Source of the DNA: Phycobacter sedimenti
GTDB lineage: Bacteria; Pseudomonadota; Alphaproteobacteria; Rhodobacterales; Rhodobacteraceae
Assembly (NCBI RefSeq): GCF_038148855.1
Contig: NZ_JBBVGR010000006.1
Coordinates: 62,001 to 126,000, forward strand
Direction of reading: 5' to 3'
Length of the DNA stretch: 64,000 nucleotides
The translations under genes were made by a program, and so were the position numbers. Within the stretch, counting starts at the first letter, position 1; each line of letters opens with the position of its first letter. This document shows, piece by piece, positions 36,096 through 44,463 of this stretch. Below the pieces are notes generated by a model that was given only the letters and a program-made list of their open reading frames with translations, was not told the DNA's origin and did no database searches.

Positions 36096-36971
36096 ATGGA
36101 AGTCAAAAAAATCGGCGTAATCGGGGCAGGACAGATGGGCAATGGCATTGCCCATGTCATGGCGATTGCGGGCTATGACGTTGTAATTAATGACGTAAAT
36201 CAAACCGCTCTTGATGCGGCCCTGGCGACGATCCAGAAAAACCTTGCCCGGCAGGCAAGCCGCGGCAAGATCAGCGAAGCCGAGGTTCAGGCCGCCGTGG
36301 CGCGCATCACTCCGAGCTTGTCGCTGGCCGATATCGGCGCAACGGATCTGGTGATCGAAGCGGCAACGGAGCGTGAAACCATCAAGCAAGCCATCTTTGA
36401 AGATCTGCAGCCGCATCTGAAACCTCATACGATTCTTACCTCCAACACCTCCTCGATCTCGATCACCCGCCTGGCGAGTCGCACCGACCGGCCCGAACGG
36501 TTCATGGGCTTTCACTTCATGAACCCGGTGCCGGTGATGCAACTGGTCGAACTGATCCGCGGTATCGCAACCGATGAAGAAACCTTTGCCGCCTGCCAGA
36601 CCGTTGTGGAACGCCTTGGGAAAACCGCCGCCAGCGCAGAGGATTTTCCCGCCTTCATCGTGAACCGGATCCTGATGCCGATGATCAACGAGGCCGTTTA
36701 CACGCTTTACGAAGGTGTAGGATCGGTCAAATCCATCGACGAATCGATGAAACTGGGGGCCAACCACCCCATGGGACCGCTGGAGCTGGCGGATTTCATT
36801 GGCCTCGACACCTGCCTTGCGATCATGAACGTGCTGCACGAAGGTCTTGCGGACACCAAATACCGCCCCTGCCCGCTGCTCACGAAATATGTGGAGGCCG
36901 GCTGGCTTGGCCGCAAGACACAACGCGGTTTCTATGATTATCGGGGCGAAACCCCCGTTCCGACCCGATAG
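36096..36971 (+). CDS. hbd: 3-hydroxybutyryl-CoA dehydrogenase
   Basis: NAD(P)-dependent oxidation or reduction between 3-hydroxybutyryl-CoA and acetoacetyl-CoA. 291 residues, the stand-alone enzyme length. Rossmann motif GAGQMGNGIAHVM near the N-terminus, NTSSISIT, and the catalytic histidine in GFHFMNPVPVMQLVE, with NRILMPMINEA and NHPMGPLELADF further on. I choose the ATG at 36096 because AGGGAG then lies 8 bases upstream; the ATG at 36090 would leave 2. It could serve butyrate/PHB metabolism or fatty-acid oxidation. Single-gene unit. Confidence 0.93.
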   Translation: MEVKKIGVIGAGQMGNGIAHVMAIAGYDVVINDVNQTALDAALATIQKNLARQASRGKISEAEVQAAVARITPSLSLADIGATDLVIEAATERETIKQAIFEDLQPHLKPHTILTSNTSSISITRLASRTDRPERFMGFHFMNPVPVMQLVELIRGIATDEETFAACQTVVERLGKTAASAEDFPAFIVNRILMPMINEAVYTLYEGVGSVKSIDESMKLGANHPMGPLELADFIGLDTCLAIMNVLHEGLADTKYRPCPLLTKYVEAGWLGRKTQRGFYDYRGETPVPTR

Positions 36972-37041
36972 GCAGCGGCTTCCCGGCCCGCCAAGACGCT
37001 GCTTGGGTGTCTGCGATTCCCTCAGGATCCGGGCTTCAATT

Positions 37042-37935
37042 TCAGCTCTTGTTGCCCAGCGACAGGGTATGCTCCCGCAGCCAGGCCATGAAGCCGCGCG
37101 GATCGCTGTGCAGGCGCTCCATCTGCTCGTCGGTCAGCGGCTTGCCCACGACCGGTGCCTGCGGCTTGTTGCAGGAGCGCACGATCTCGTGCAGCAATAG
37201 CCCCTGACGCAGGATCGGTGAGATCCGGCAGGCAATCTGATACCAGCGAGAGTTCGATCCGGGGAAGAAAATCGGAACCACCCGTGCGCCCGAACGACGG
37301 ATCAACTGGGCGGTGAAAACGTTCCACTCCCGTTCGATGGCGGGGCCGAACCAGCTGTCCGATGACATCACCACACCTGATGGGAACAGGGCAACAACAC
37401 CGCCTTCCTTCAGATGCCCCATCGCCTTTGCCCGCATCTCGACCATCTTGCGCTGTGCGTCTGGGTCATGCGGAAAGGGCACCGGAATCATGAACGACGT
37501 GGCCGCCTCATCCAGCCCCGTCAGCACCGAGCGTGTCAGAATGCGATAATCAAGCCGGGTGCGGCCGATGAGATCCGCAAAGATCATCCCGTCCACCATG
37601 CCATGCGGGTGGTTGGCGACGATCACCACCGGCCCCTCGGCGGGAATGTTGCGGATCTGCTCTTCCGGAGTCAAAAGGTCGATGCCCATGACATTGAGCG
37701 CGCCACGCCAGAACTTTTGACCGCGATACTGGGCGTTTTGCCGCTCAAACTTCTTCACCATGCGCAGGATGGTCAGTTTGCCGGTGAACCATTCGATCGT
37801 CCGGATCGCAATCGAGGTCCAGCGGTCGTCAAAGGAATTGGCATAGGTCAGCGTGCGCCGGTCGTAGACCTCGCCCGTTTGCGTATCGCTTTCCGGCGTA
37901 AGGCCGCCGTCATGGTCATGCGCCGTGTCCGCCAC
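37042..37935 (-). CDS. 1-acylglycerol-3-phosphate-type acyltransferase
   Basis: 297-residue PlsC-superfamily acyltransferase, probably peripheral on the inner membrane. The acceptor motif reads ANHPHGMVDGM: the histidine-to-aspartate spacing is five residues (or three from the second His) rather than the four of classical PlsC, as seen in hemolysin/ornithine-lipid-type relatives. Downstream blocks are PFPHDPDAQ and FPSGVVMSSD. This suggests a lyso-ornithine-lipid or unusual acceptor. It is the last gene of the chvI-to-HPr run, 35 bases after the HPr gene. Confidence 0.75.
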   Translation of the reverse strand: MADTAHDHDGGLTPESDTQTGEVYDRRTLTYANSFDDRWTSIAIRTIEWFTGKLTILRMVKKFERQNAQYRGQKFWRGALNVMGIDLLTPEEQIRNIPAEGPVVIVANHPHGMVDGMIFADLIGRTRLDYRILTRSVLTGLDEAATSFMIPVPFPHDPDAQRKMVEMRAKAMGHLKEGGVVALFPSGVVMSSDSWFGPAIEREWNVFTAQLIRRSGARVVPIFFPGSNSRWYQIACRISPILRQGLLLHEIVRSCNKPQAPVVGKPLTDEQMERLHSDPRGFMAWLREHTLSLGNKS

Positions 37936-37970
37936 TTTGCCCTTCCCCTGTTTCGCAAGTCTCTCTGCGA

Positions 37971-38240
37971 TCAGAACCCTTCACCGAACTTGTCGGCGAC
38001 CAACGCTTCAAGAGCCTCAGCCAGGGCATCTGCATCAGGCCCCGAGGTTTCGACGTCAATAGTCGTTCCTTTCGAAGCTGCCAACATCAAAAGCCCCATG
38101 ATGCTGTCGCCCGAGGCGGACAAACCGTCCTTTGACACTTCGGCCGTTGCATCGAACCCCTCAACGACCTCAACCAGTTTGGCCGAAGCGCGGGCGTGCA
38201 GGCCTTTTTCATTTACGATCTCAAGTGTTCTGACAGCCAT
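37971..38240 (-). CDS. ptsH: Phosphocarrier protein HPr
   Basis: 89-residue HPr with the phospho-accepting His15 in GLHARASAK and Ser46 in GDSIMGLLML, the site used by HPr kinase. The presence of both sites with hprK and an EIIA in one operon, and no sugar permease, marks a regulatory phosphotransfer chain as is usual in alphaproteobacteria; enzyme I must be elsewhere. It lies 9 bases after the EIIA gene. Confidence 0.95.
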   Translation of the reverse strand: MAVRTLEIVNEKGLHARASAKLVEVVEGFDATAEVSKDGLSASGDSIMGLLMLAASKGTTIDVETSGPDADALAEALEALVADKFGEGF

Positions 38241-38249
38241 TGAAAAATG

Positions 38250-38648
38250 TTACTCCCCTGCGGGGTTGATGTTTTGCGAATTGATGTACTTGCGACCAGC
38301 TTCCATGGCTTGACGCACCGCATCAGCCACCGGCAGATGACGGGACTTCGCAAGTTTGATCAGCATGGGAAGGTTGGCGCCATAGAGAATCCGTCGGTCC
38401 ACCGGAGCGCAGGCGCGCAGGCTCAGATTCGACGGAGACCCGCCGAACAGATCCGTCACGATCACCACTCCGTCGCCTGTGTCGACCTCATCGGCTGCAA
38501 TACAGATTTCGCGCTGCTTGTCGTCCCGGTCATCATCAGGCGCGATGGTGATCGCCCGCAAGTTCGGCTGCGCACCGACCACATGCTCGACCGCCGCCAG
38601 ATACTCTCTGGCCAGTCCCCCATGCGCGACAATCACAATCCCGATCAA
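38250..38648 (-). CDS. PTS EIIA, mannose/fructose family
   Basis: 132-residue EIIA domain of the mannose family with the phosphorylatable His9 in IVAHGGLA and the conserved VTDLFGGSPSNL. There is no IIB, IIC or IID, so it cannot transport sugar; in related bacteria this protein relays the phosphorylation state to regulators. Starts 21 bases after rapZ and precedes HPr by 9 bases. Confidence 0.93.
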   Translation of the reverse strand: MIGIVIVAHGGLAREYLAAVEHVVGAQPNLRAITIAPDDDRDDKQREICIAADEVDTGDGVVIVTDLFGGSPSNLSLRACAPVDRRILYGANLPMLIKLAKSRHLPVADAVRQAMEAGRKYINSQNINPAGE

Positions 38649-38669
38649 CCCGGCCTCTCCGTTTTGTGG

Positions 38670-39536
38670 CTAGCTTTGCAGCTCGCGATGCCTAATTGAC
38701 ACCTGCTGTCCGTCTTCTGCAAGGGTCTTGGCGAGGGTTTCTGCCAGTGTCACCGAACGGTGTTGCCCGCCGGTACAGCCGAATGCGATAGAAAGGTGTG
38801 ATTTTCCTTCCTGCCGCACGGCTGGCAAAAGGAAACTGACCATGTCGATCACGCGCGAGATAAACCCATCGAACAAAGGGTCGGCCTTCACGTAAGCCTG
38901 TACAGCACCGTCACACCCGTTCAGTGCGCGCAACTCCTCTTGCCAATAGGGATTGGCCAGAAACCGGCAATCGAACACCAGGTCCACGCTGCGCGGCACA
39001 CCGCGTTTGTAGGAAAAGCTCTGCACCGAAACAGCCAGGGCGCGGCCATGCGGGGCAAACCAGTGCTCGATCTCGGCCTTGAGCTGGTGCACGTTCATTT
39101 CCGAGGTGTCGAGCAGGATATCCGCCCGCTCCCTGATCTGGGCCATCAGGTCCAGCTCACGCGCAACGCCAACCTCCGGTGTCTCGGCCGGTGCCAGGGG
39201 ATGCCTGCGCCGGGTTTCTGAATAGCGCCGCAGCAGGACCTCCGGGCGGGCGTCGAGGTAAAGAACCGAGAGTTTGGCATCTCTCCGCCCTGCCAGCATG
39301 TCGATCATGTCCAATAACGCGGCGGGCGAAAAATCCCGGTTGCGGCTGTCGAGACCCAGCGCCATCGGAGCCGAGATTCCGGCAGCCTCGATCAGTTTTG
39401 GCAAAAGCAGCAGCGGCAGGTTGTCTATCGCCTCGAACCCGAGATCCTCAAGCACGTTGATCGCGCTGGTGCGCCCCGCCCCAGAGGGTCCCGTGACCAG
39501 GACAACGGGCGGTGTTTCAGGAGTGGCGTCAGGCAT
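38670..39536 (-). CDS. rapZ: RNase adapter / nucleotide-binding protein RapZ
   Basis: 288-residue P-loop protein with Walker A GPSGAGRTS (residues 16-24), IDNLP and the C-terminal CTGGQHRSVTLAE. In E. coli RapZ guides RNase E to the GlmZ RNA to control glucosamine-6-phosphate synthase; in alphaproteobacteria its target is not known and it is always near PTS genes. The start overlaps hprK by 8 bases. Confidence 0.95.
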   Translation of the reverse strand: MPDATPETPPVVLVTGPSGAGRTSAINVLEDLGFEAIDNLPLLLLPKLIEAAGISAPMALGLDSRNRDFSPAALLDMIDMLAGRRDAKLSVLYLDARPEVLLRRYSETRRRHPLAPAETPEVGVARELDLMAQIRERADILLDTSEMNVHQLKAEIEHWFAPHGRALAVSVQSFSYKRGVPRSVDLVFDCRFLANPYWQEELRALNGCDGAVQAYVKADPLFDGFISRVIDMVSFLLPAVRQEGKSHLSIAFGCTGGQHRSVTLAETLAKTLAEDGQQVSIRHRELQS

Positions 39537-39966
39537 CCGGGTCCATGGCTCCGCGTTTGAGATATTGGATCAGGGCCGGTGCGAAATGCGCCGCTTCCAC
39601 GCGGCGCAGGACCGGCAGTCTGATCCCTCGTATCAGCTCGAATACCTGTGCCGGAAGCCGGTCGACTTCAACCCTGTCCAGATCCACAATTGCACACACC
39701 GGCGTCTCATCTGCGCATTTGGCGATCAAAACCCCGATACCACGCGCTTCAATCAGTCCGGCGATGGCTTCAGGCGCCCGCGCATGAAGATGCCCGTCTT
39801 GCTCACGCAACAGCACCCTGTCGTCAGACACCAACTCGGCCCCAAAGGCCATCAGCTGCAAGGCAAGTCCGGATTTCCCGCTTCCTGCTTGCCCCCGGAT
39901 CAATAGCGCCCGACCGTGCAGTGCCACGCAAGTGGCATGGAGGCAGAGGTCGCTGATGCCGGACAT
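39529..39966 (-). CDS. hprK: HPr kinase/phosphorylase, short alphaproteobacterial form
   Basis: Phosphorylates Ser46 of HPr. Only 145 residues, corresponding to the C-terminal catalytic domain of the roughly 310-residue Firmicutes enzyme, which is normal for alphaproteobacteria and not a truncation. Walker A GQAGSGKS (residues 25-32), the LVSDDRV loop, and the signature IEARGIGV are intact. It lies 13 bases after chvG and overlaps rapZ, linking the two-component system to the phosphotransfer chain. Confidence 0.94.
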   Translation of the reverse strand: MSGISDLCLHATCVALHGRALLIRGQAGSGKSGLALQLMAFGAELVSDDRVLLREQDGHLHARAPEAIAGLIEARGIGVLIAKCADETPVCAIVDLDRVEVDRLPAQVFELIRGIRLPVLRRVEAAHFAPALIQYLKRGAMDPDA

Positions 39967-39979
39967 TCAGAAGCGCGGA

Positions 39980-41713
39980 TCAGACCGGCAGGCCGACCAC
40001 GAAACGCGCGCCAAGCGGTTCGGACGTGATATCCACCTCCGTCGGGCGAATATTCTCAGCCCAGATCACACCACCATGGGCCTCGACGATCTGTTTCGAA
40101 ATCGCGAGCCCAAGGCCGGAGTTGTTTCCGAAATGCTCTTCCGGGCGCTGAGAATAGAAACGTTTGAAAATGTTGGAGAGCGCCTGTTCAGGGATCCCCG
40201 GTCCGGTATCCTCGACCACCACCAGAACCCGGTTGGCGCGGCGGCGGGCCCAGACGCGGATGGCATCGCCTTCTTCGCAGAAGGAAATCGCATTGGTGAT
40301 CAGGTTTACGAACACCTGTGCAAGACGGGCCTCAAGTCCGTGGATAATGATAGGCTGCGCCGGCAGGTCGGTGATGTAATCGATCCCCTGGCCGCGCGCA
40401 TCTTCGCCAAGGAATTGGTTGAGATTCGTCAGCATCTTCAGCAGGTCGAATTCCTCTTCCTCTTCCTTGACCAGCTCGGCATCCAGCCTGGAGGCATTCG
40501 AGATATCGCTTACCAGCCGATCAAGGCGGCGAACGTCATGCTCAATAACTTCCATAAGCTTCTCCCGCTGATCTTCACGCTTCACCATGCGCAACGTCCC
40601 AACCGCCGACTGAAGGCTGGCGAGAGGGTTCTTGATCTCATGTGCCACATCAGCTGCAAATTGTTCGTTACTATCGATGCGACTGTAGAGCGCTTTTACC
40701 ATTCCGCGCAGCGCAAGGCTCAGGCGGCCAATCTCGTCGGGGCGGGCAGAGAGGTCAGGAATGCGCACGCGGCCCGGCTGTGCCTTGCGCCCGCCGCGGT
40801 CACGACCGCTTTCTGCCGCTTCGGCCAGATCCGCCAGCGGGTTTGCTATTGTCGAGGCCAGAACCAGGCTGAGCCCGATGGACACCAAAAGTGCGATCAC
40901 GAACATCTGCAGAACGCGCTCGCGTTCGCTGCGCACCAAGGCGTCGATTTCCCCGATGGGAGAGGCCAGCGCCACAACGCCAATTGCCTGACCGTTGTGA
41001 ATGATGGGGGCCGCCGCAGAGAAGACCGTGCCCCCGCGTGTGTCTACCGCCGTATCGATCGTGGCTCCGGCACTGAGGGTGCGTTCGGCCAAAGCCCCCA
41101 GTTGTTCCTCAAGCGATGGCGCCTGTGCACGCACCGCATCACCGGACTTGAACAGTCCACCAACTGCGGACCAGAGGGCCGACAGACCATCGCTGATCAG
41201 CGTCTTGCCGGATTCGCTTTCATTCAATGCATTCAGCGCGTCAGAGCGGGCCACACCGGTTACGCTTGCGATCATCGTACCGCTGGAATCAAACACCATA
41301 GCCTCAACGCCGCCACGCAAGGTCAGCCCCGACAGCGTCTGCTCCGCGTCGATACCGTCTCCGGTCGCAAAACTTACGGCACCTGCACTCGGTAGCTCGG
41401 CCTCAAAGACATCCGAGATCAGTGACGCCTCGGCGACCAAGGCGCCCGCTTTTTGCCGCACAAGGCTTTGACGGGACGAGTTCAGGTAGAGAATCCCCGC
41501 AACCAGGATGATCAGAGCAATCAGATTGAACGTGATGATCTTGCGGGTCAGCGGCGAGCCTTTGAGCGAGAAGAAGCTGCGTCTGGCCCGGCGCACCTGC
41601 ACCTCTTCGGTCACGGACTGCTCCGGGGAGACCCAGTCTTCCCCGAGGACTACATCGTGATCGGACGCATGTTCCGCTTTGCCGGTATCGCGCATATGCG
41701 CCTGCCCTTCCAA
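39980..41713 (-). CDS. chvG: Sensor histidine kinase ChvG
   Basis: Inner-membrane sensor of 577 residues. Two transmembrane helices (about 59-77 and 269-290) bound a periplasmic sensing domain, followed by HAMP, the phospho-accepting His358 in DVAHEIKNP, the N box NLITNAISF, VEDTGPGIP and NNSGLGLAI. ChvG/ExoS homologues respond to acid and envelope conditions and control exopolysaccharide, motility and host interaction; the exact cue here is unknown. It is translated 15 bases after chvI. Confidence 0.92.
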   Translation of the reverse strand: MEGQAHMRDTGKAEHASDHDVVLGEDWVSPEQSVTEEVQVRRARRSFFSLKGSPLTRKIITFNLIALIILVAGILYLNSSRQSLVRQKAGALVAEASLISDVFEAELPSAGAVSFATGDGIDAEQTLSGLTLRGGVEAMVFDSSGTMIASVTGVARSDALNALNESESGKTLISDGLSALWSAVGGLFKSGDAVRAQAPSLEEQLGALAERTLSAGATIDTAVDTRGGTVFSAAAPIIHNGQAIGVVALASPIGEIDALVRSERERVLQMFVIALLVSIGLSLVLASTIANPLADLAEAAESGRDRGGRKAQPGRVRIPDLSARPDEIGRLSLALRGMVKALYSRIDSNEQFAADVAHEIKNPLASLQSAVGTLRMVKREDQREKLMEVIEHDVRRLDRLVSDISNASRLDAELVKEEEEEFDLLKMLTNLNQFLGEDARGQGIDYITDLPAQPIIIHGLEARLAQVFVNLITNAISFCEEGDAIRVWARRRANRVLVVVEDTGPGIPEQALSNIFKRFYSQRPEEHFGNNSGLGLAISKQIVEAHGGVIWAENIRPTEVDITSEPLGARFVVGLPV

Positions 41714-41728
41714 CGCCGGTATCGGCTC

Positions 41729-42436
41729 TTACTCTTCGTTGTACCGGTAACCGATACCATACAGCGTCTCGATCGCCGCAAAATCCGGATCGGCGCTGCG
41801 CATCTTCTTGCGCAGGCGCTTGATATGGCTGTCGATGGTCCGGTCGTCGACGTAGACCTGATCGTCGTAGGCGACGTCCATCAGCTGATCGCGGCTTTTG
41901 ACGAAGCCGGGGCGTTGCGCCAGCGCCTGCAACAGCAGGAATTCGGTCACGGTCAGGGACACGTCCTTGCCTTTCCAGCTCACGGCATGGCGCAGGGGGT
42001 CCATCCGCAGGTTGCCGCGTTCCATCACTTTGGTCTCGGCCACGGCGCCACCTTCGGCGGCATCTCCGCTGATTGCTTCCTGGCGCCGCAACAGGGCGCG
42101 GATGCGTTCCACCAACAGACGCTGCGAGAAGGGTTTCTTGACGTAGTCATCCGCCCCCATGCGAAGGCCCAGAACCTCGTCGATCTCATCATCCTTGGAG
42201 GTGAGAAAGATCACCGGCATCTGGGTTTTCTGGCGCAGACGCTGCAACAGATCCATGCCGTCCATACGCGGCATCTTGATGTCCAGAACAGCCATGTCCG
42301 GAAGCTTCTTGTTGAAAGCATCCAGCGCCGCCTGGCCATCGTTGTAGGTCTCGACCTCGAACCCCTCGGCCTCGAGCGTCATGGCCACCGAGGTCAGGAT
42401 GTTTCTGTCGTCGTCCACCAAAGCAATCTTTGACAT
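41729..42436 (-). CDS. chvI: Response regulator ChvI
   Basis: OmpR/PhoB-type regulator, 235 residues: receiver domain with acidic pocket D8-D10 and phospho-Asp52 in MAVLDIKMP, Lys in YVKKPFS, and a C-terminal winged-helix DNA-binding domain with DDRTIDSHIKRLRKKM and the terminal YGIGYRY. Partner of ChvG. First gene of the minus-strand run through hprK, rapZ, EIIA and HPr, and divergent from pckA, the same neighbourhood known from rhizobia. Confidence 0.95.
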   Translation of the reverse strand: MSKIALVDDDRNILTSVAMTLEAEGFEVETYNDGQAALDAFNKKLPDMAVLDIKMPRMDGMDLLQRLRQKTQMPVIFLTSKDDEIDEVLGLRMGADDYVKKPFSQRLLVERIRALLRRQEAISGDAAEGGAVAETKVMERGNLRMDPLRHAVSWKGKDVSLTVTEFLLLQALAQRPGFVKSRDQLMDVAYDDQVYVDDRTIDSHIKRLRKKMRSADPDFAAIETLYGIGYRYNEE

Positions 42437-42564
42437 TGAAAGCGCCCCTTAATCACTGCTCAGCTTGTCGCTTTTTATATTCCTTAATCGCCGTTTCACG
42501 GCTCCGAATCAATCCCCATTGGCGAATCATGACTGCGATGAGGCCCAATTTGGGCAAAAATGTC

Positions 42565-42643
42565 TTAGCGCGGACTAAAGATCTGCCCTCCCTCCCGGCG
42601 TCGGAGCGATGGTTGCGCTAAACATTGCCGTGATGGCGCTAAC
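42565..42643 (+). promoter_or_regulatory. GCGCTAA boxes between chvI and pckA
   Basis: In the 342-base divergent spacer (42437-42778) TTAGCGC occurs at 42565-42571, GCGCTAA at 42615-42621 and GCGCTAA at 42636-42642; the last two are direct repeats 21 bases (two helical turns) apart. GCGCTAAC is the half-site form expected for LacI-family regulators of central carbon metabolism that control pckA in relatives (PckR/CceR-like), but I have not verified the exact consensus. I see no gene in the spacer. Confidence 0.4.
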
Positions 42644-42778
42644 TGCGCCAAAGCGTCCTGTTCACCGCACAAAACGTCATGTTAAGACCCCGACTACCGG
42701 TGTCGATACCGGCGAATTTGCGCAAGGGCGCGGCTTTAAATGTATGCGGTCATCTGGCCGCCACAGGAGAAAGAACAC

Positions 42779-44389
42779 ATGACATCAGGCACGGCATCAG
42801 GACGGGTGAACCCGAATTTCCGCCTCGAGGATCAAGGTATCGAGGGTCTGGGCAATGTCTACTATAACCTGATGGAGCCCGCGCTAATCGAAGCGGCCCT
42901 GAAACGCGAAGAAGGCACCCTCGGCAATGGTGGTGCCTTTCTGGTCACCACCGGCAAATTCACCGGCCGCTCCCCCAAGGACAAACACGTGGTCAAGACG
43001 GCCAGCGTCGCAGACACCATCTGGTGGGAAAACAACGCCGAGATGAGCCCGGAAGGTTTTGATGCGCTTTACGCCGACATGCTGGAGCACATGAAGGGCC
43101 GCGACTATTTCGTGCAGGACCTGGTCGGCGGCGCTGATCCGGCCCATGCCATCAACGTGCGCATGGTGACCGAACTGGCCTGGCACAACCTCTTCATCCG
43201 TCACCTGCTGCGCCGCCCCGCGCGCGAGGATCTGGATGACTTTCTGGCCGATTTCACCATCATCAACTGCCCCAGCTTCCAGGCAGATCCGGCCAAGCAC
43301 AACTGCCGTTCCGAAACCGTGATCGCGCTCAATTTCGACAAGAAGGTGATCCTGATCGGCGGCACCGAATACGCGGGCGAGAACAAGAAATCCGTCTTTA
43401 CCCTGCTGAACTACCTCTTGCCCGAAAAAGGCATCATGCCGATGCACTGCTCGGCCAACCACGCCAAGGGCAACCCGGTGGATGCCGCCGTCTTCTTTGG
43501 CCTGTCGGGAACCGGCAAGACCACCCTGTCCGCCGACCCCGACCGCGTGCTGATCGGCGATGACGAGCACGGCTGGGCCGACAACGGCACCTTCAACTTC
43601 GAAGGCGGCTGCTACGCCAAGACCATCAACCTCAACCCCGAGGCGGAACCGGAGATCTACGCCACCACCGAAAAGTTCGGCACCGTGATCGAGAACATGG
43701 TCTTCGACCCCGAGACCTTTGAACTCGACTTTGATGACGACAGCCTGACAGCTAACATGCGTTGCGCCTATCCGCTCAACTACATCTCCAACGCCTCCGA
43801 AACGGCGCGCGGCGGCCACCCCAAGAACATCATCATGCTGACCTGCGACGCCTTTGGTGTTCTGCCTCCGATCGCGCGGCTGACCCCGGCGCAGGCGATG
43901 TATCACTTCCTGTCGGGCTTCACCTCCAAGGTGGCCGGCACCGAGCGCGGCGTGACCGAGCCCGAGCCCACCTTCTCCACCTGCTTTGGTGCGCCTTTCA
44001 TGCCGCGCCGCCCCGAGGTTTACGGCAACCTCTTGCGTGACAAGATCGCCCAGCACGGCGCGACCTGCTGGCTGGTCAACACCGGCTGGACCGGCGGCGC
44101 CTATGGCATCGGCTCGCGCATGCCCATCAAGGCGACCCGCGCGCTGCTGACTGCCGCGCTGGACGGTTCGCTGGCCGAGGTCGAGTTCCGCAAGGACAGC
44201 AACTTTGGCTTTGACGTTCCGGTGGATGTGCCCGGCGTGCCCGAGGTTCTGCTGGATCCGCGCCGTACCTGGGACGATCAGGAAGCCTATGACAAGCAGG
44301 CCGCCAAACTGGTCAAGATGTTCTCGGACAACTTCGAGCAGTACCTTCCCTATATCGACGAAGACGTGAAAGCCGCAGCGATCAGCTAA
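42779..44389 (+). CDS. pckA: Phosphoenolpyruvate carboxykinase (ATP)
   Basis: Converts oxaloacetate to phosphoenolpyruvate, the committing step of gluconeogenesis from C4 acids and from the ethylmalonyl-CoA pathway. 536 residues from the ATG at 42779, with AGGAGAAA upstream. Kinase-1a loop GLSGTGKTT (Lys247), kinase-2 GDDEHGW and the substrate motif near FTGRSPKDKH are all intact. ATP-dependent form, not the GTP enzyme. A strong terminator follows. Divergent from chvI with candidate operator boxes in the spacer. Confidence 0.97.
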   Translation: MTSGTASGRVNPNFRLEDQGIEGLGNVYYNLMEPALIEAALKREEGTLGNGGAFLVTTGKFTGRSPKDKHVVKTASVADTIWWENNAEMSPEGFDALYADMLEHMKGRDYFVQDLVGGADPAHAINVRMVTELAWHNLFIRHLLRRPAREDLDDFLADFTIINCPSFQADPAKHNCRSETVIALNFDKKVILIGGTEYAGENKKSVFTLLNYLLPEKGIMPMHCSANHAKGNPVDAAVFFGLSGTGKTTLSADPDRVLIGDDEHGWADNGTFNFEGGCYAKTINLNPEAEPEIYATTEKFGTVIENMVFDPETFELDFDDDSLTANMRCAYPLNYISNASETARGGHPKNIIMLTCDAFGVLPPIARLTPAQAMYHFLSGFTSKVAGTERGVTEPEPTFSTCFGAPFMPRRPEVYGNLLRDKIAQHGATCWLVNTGWTGGAYGIGSRMPIKATRALLTAALDGSLAEVEFRKDSNFGFDVPVDVPGVPEVLLDPRRTWDDQEAYDKQAAKLVKMFSDNFEQYLPYIDEDVKAAAIS

Positions 44390-44413
44390 ACCCGCGCGCG
44401 ACGTCAGAAACAG

Positions 44414-44441
44414 AAAACCCCGGCCATGTGCCGGGGTTTTT
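44414..44441 (+). terminator. Terminator between pckA and dgt (probably bidirectional)
   Basis: AAAACCCCGG (44414-44423), 7-base loop, CCGGGGTTTT (44431-44440), then T. A-rich on one side and T-rich on the other, so it can end both pckA and the convergent dgt transcript. Confidence 0.9.
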
Positions 44442-44463
44442 CATTGATCCGATCCGGTATGGT

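Noticed and set aside
39529..39966. hprK as a truncated pseudogene
   Set aside because: The short single-domain form with intact Walker A and signature is normal in alphaproteobacteria.
42884..44056. Minus-strand frame opposite pckA
   Set aside because: Antisense shadow of an intact PEP carboxykinase gene.
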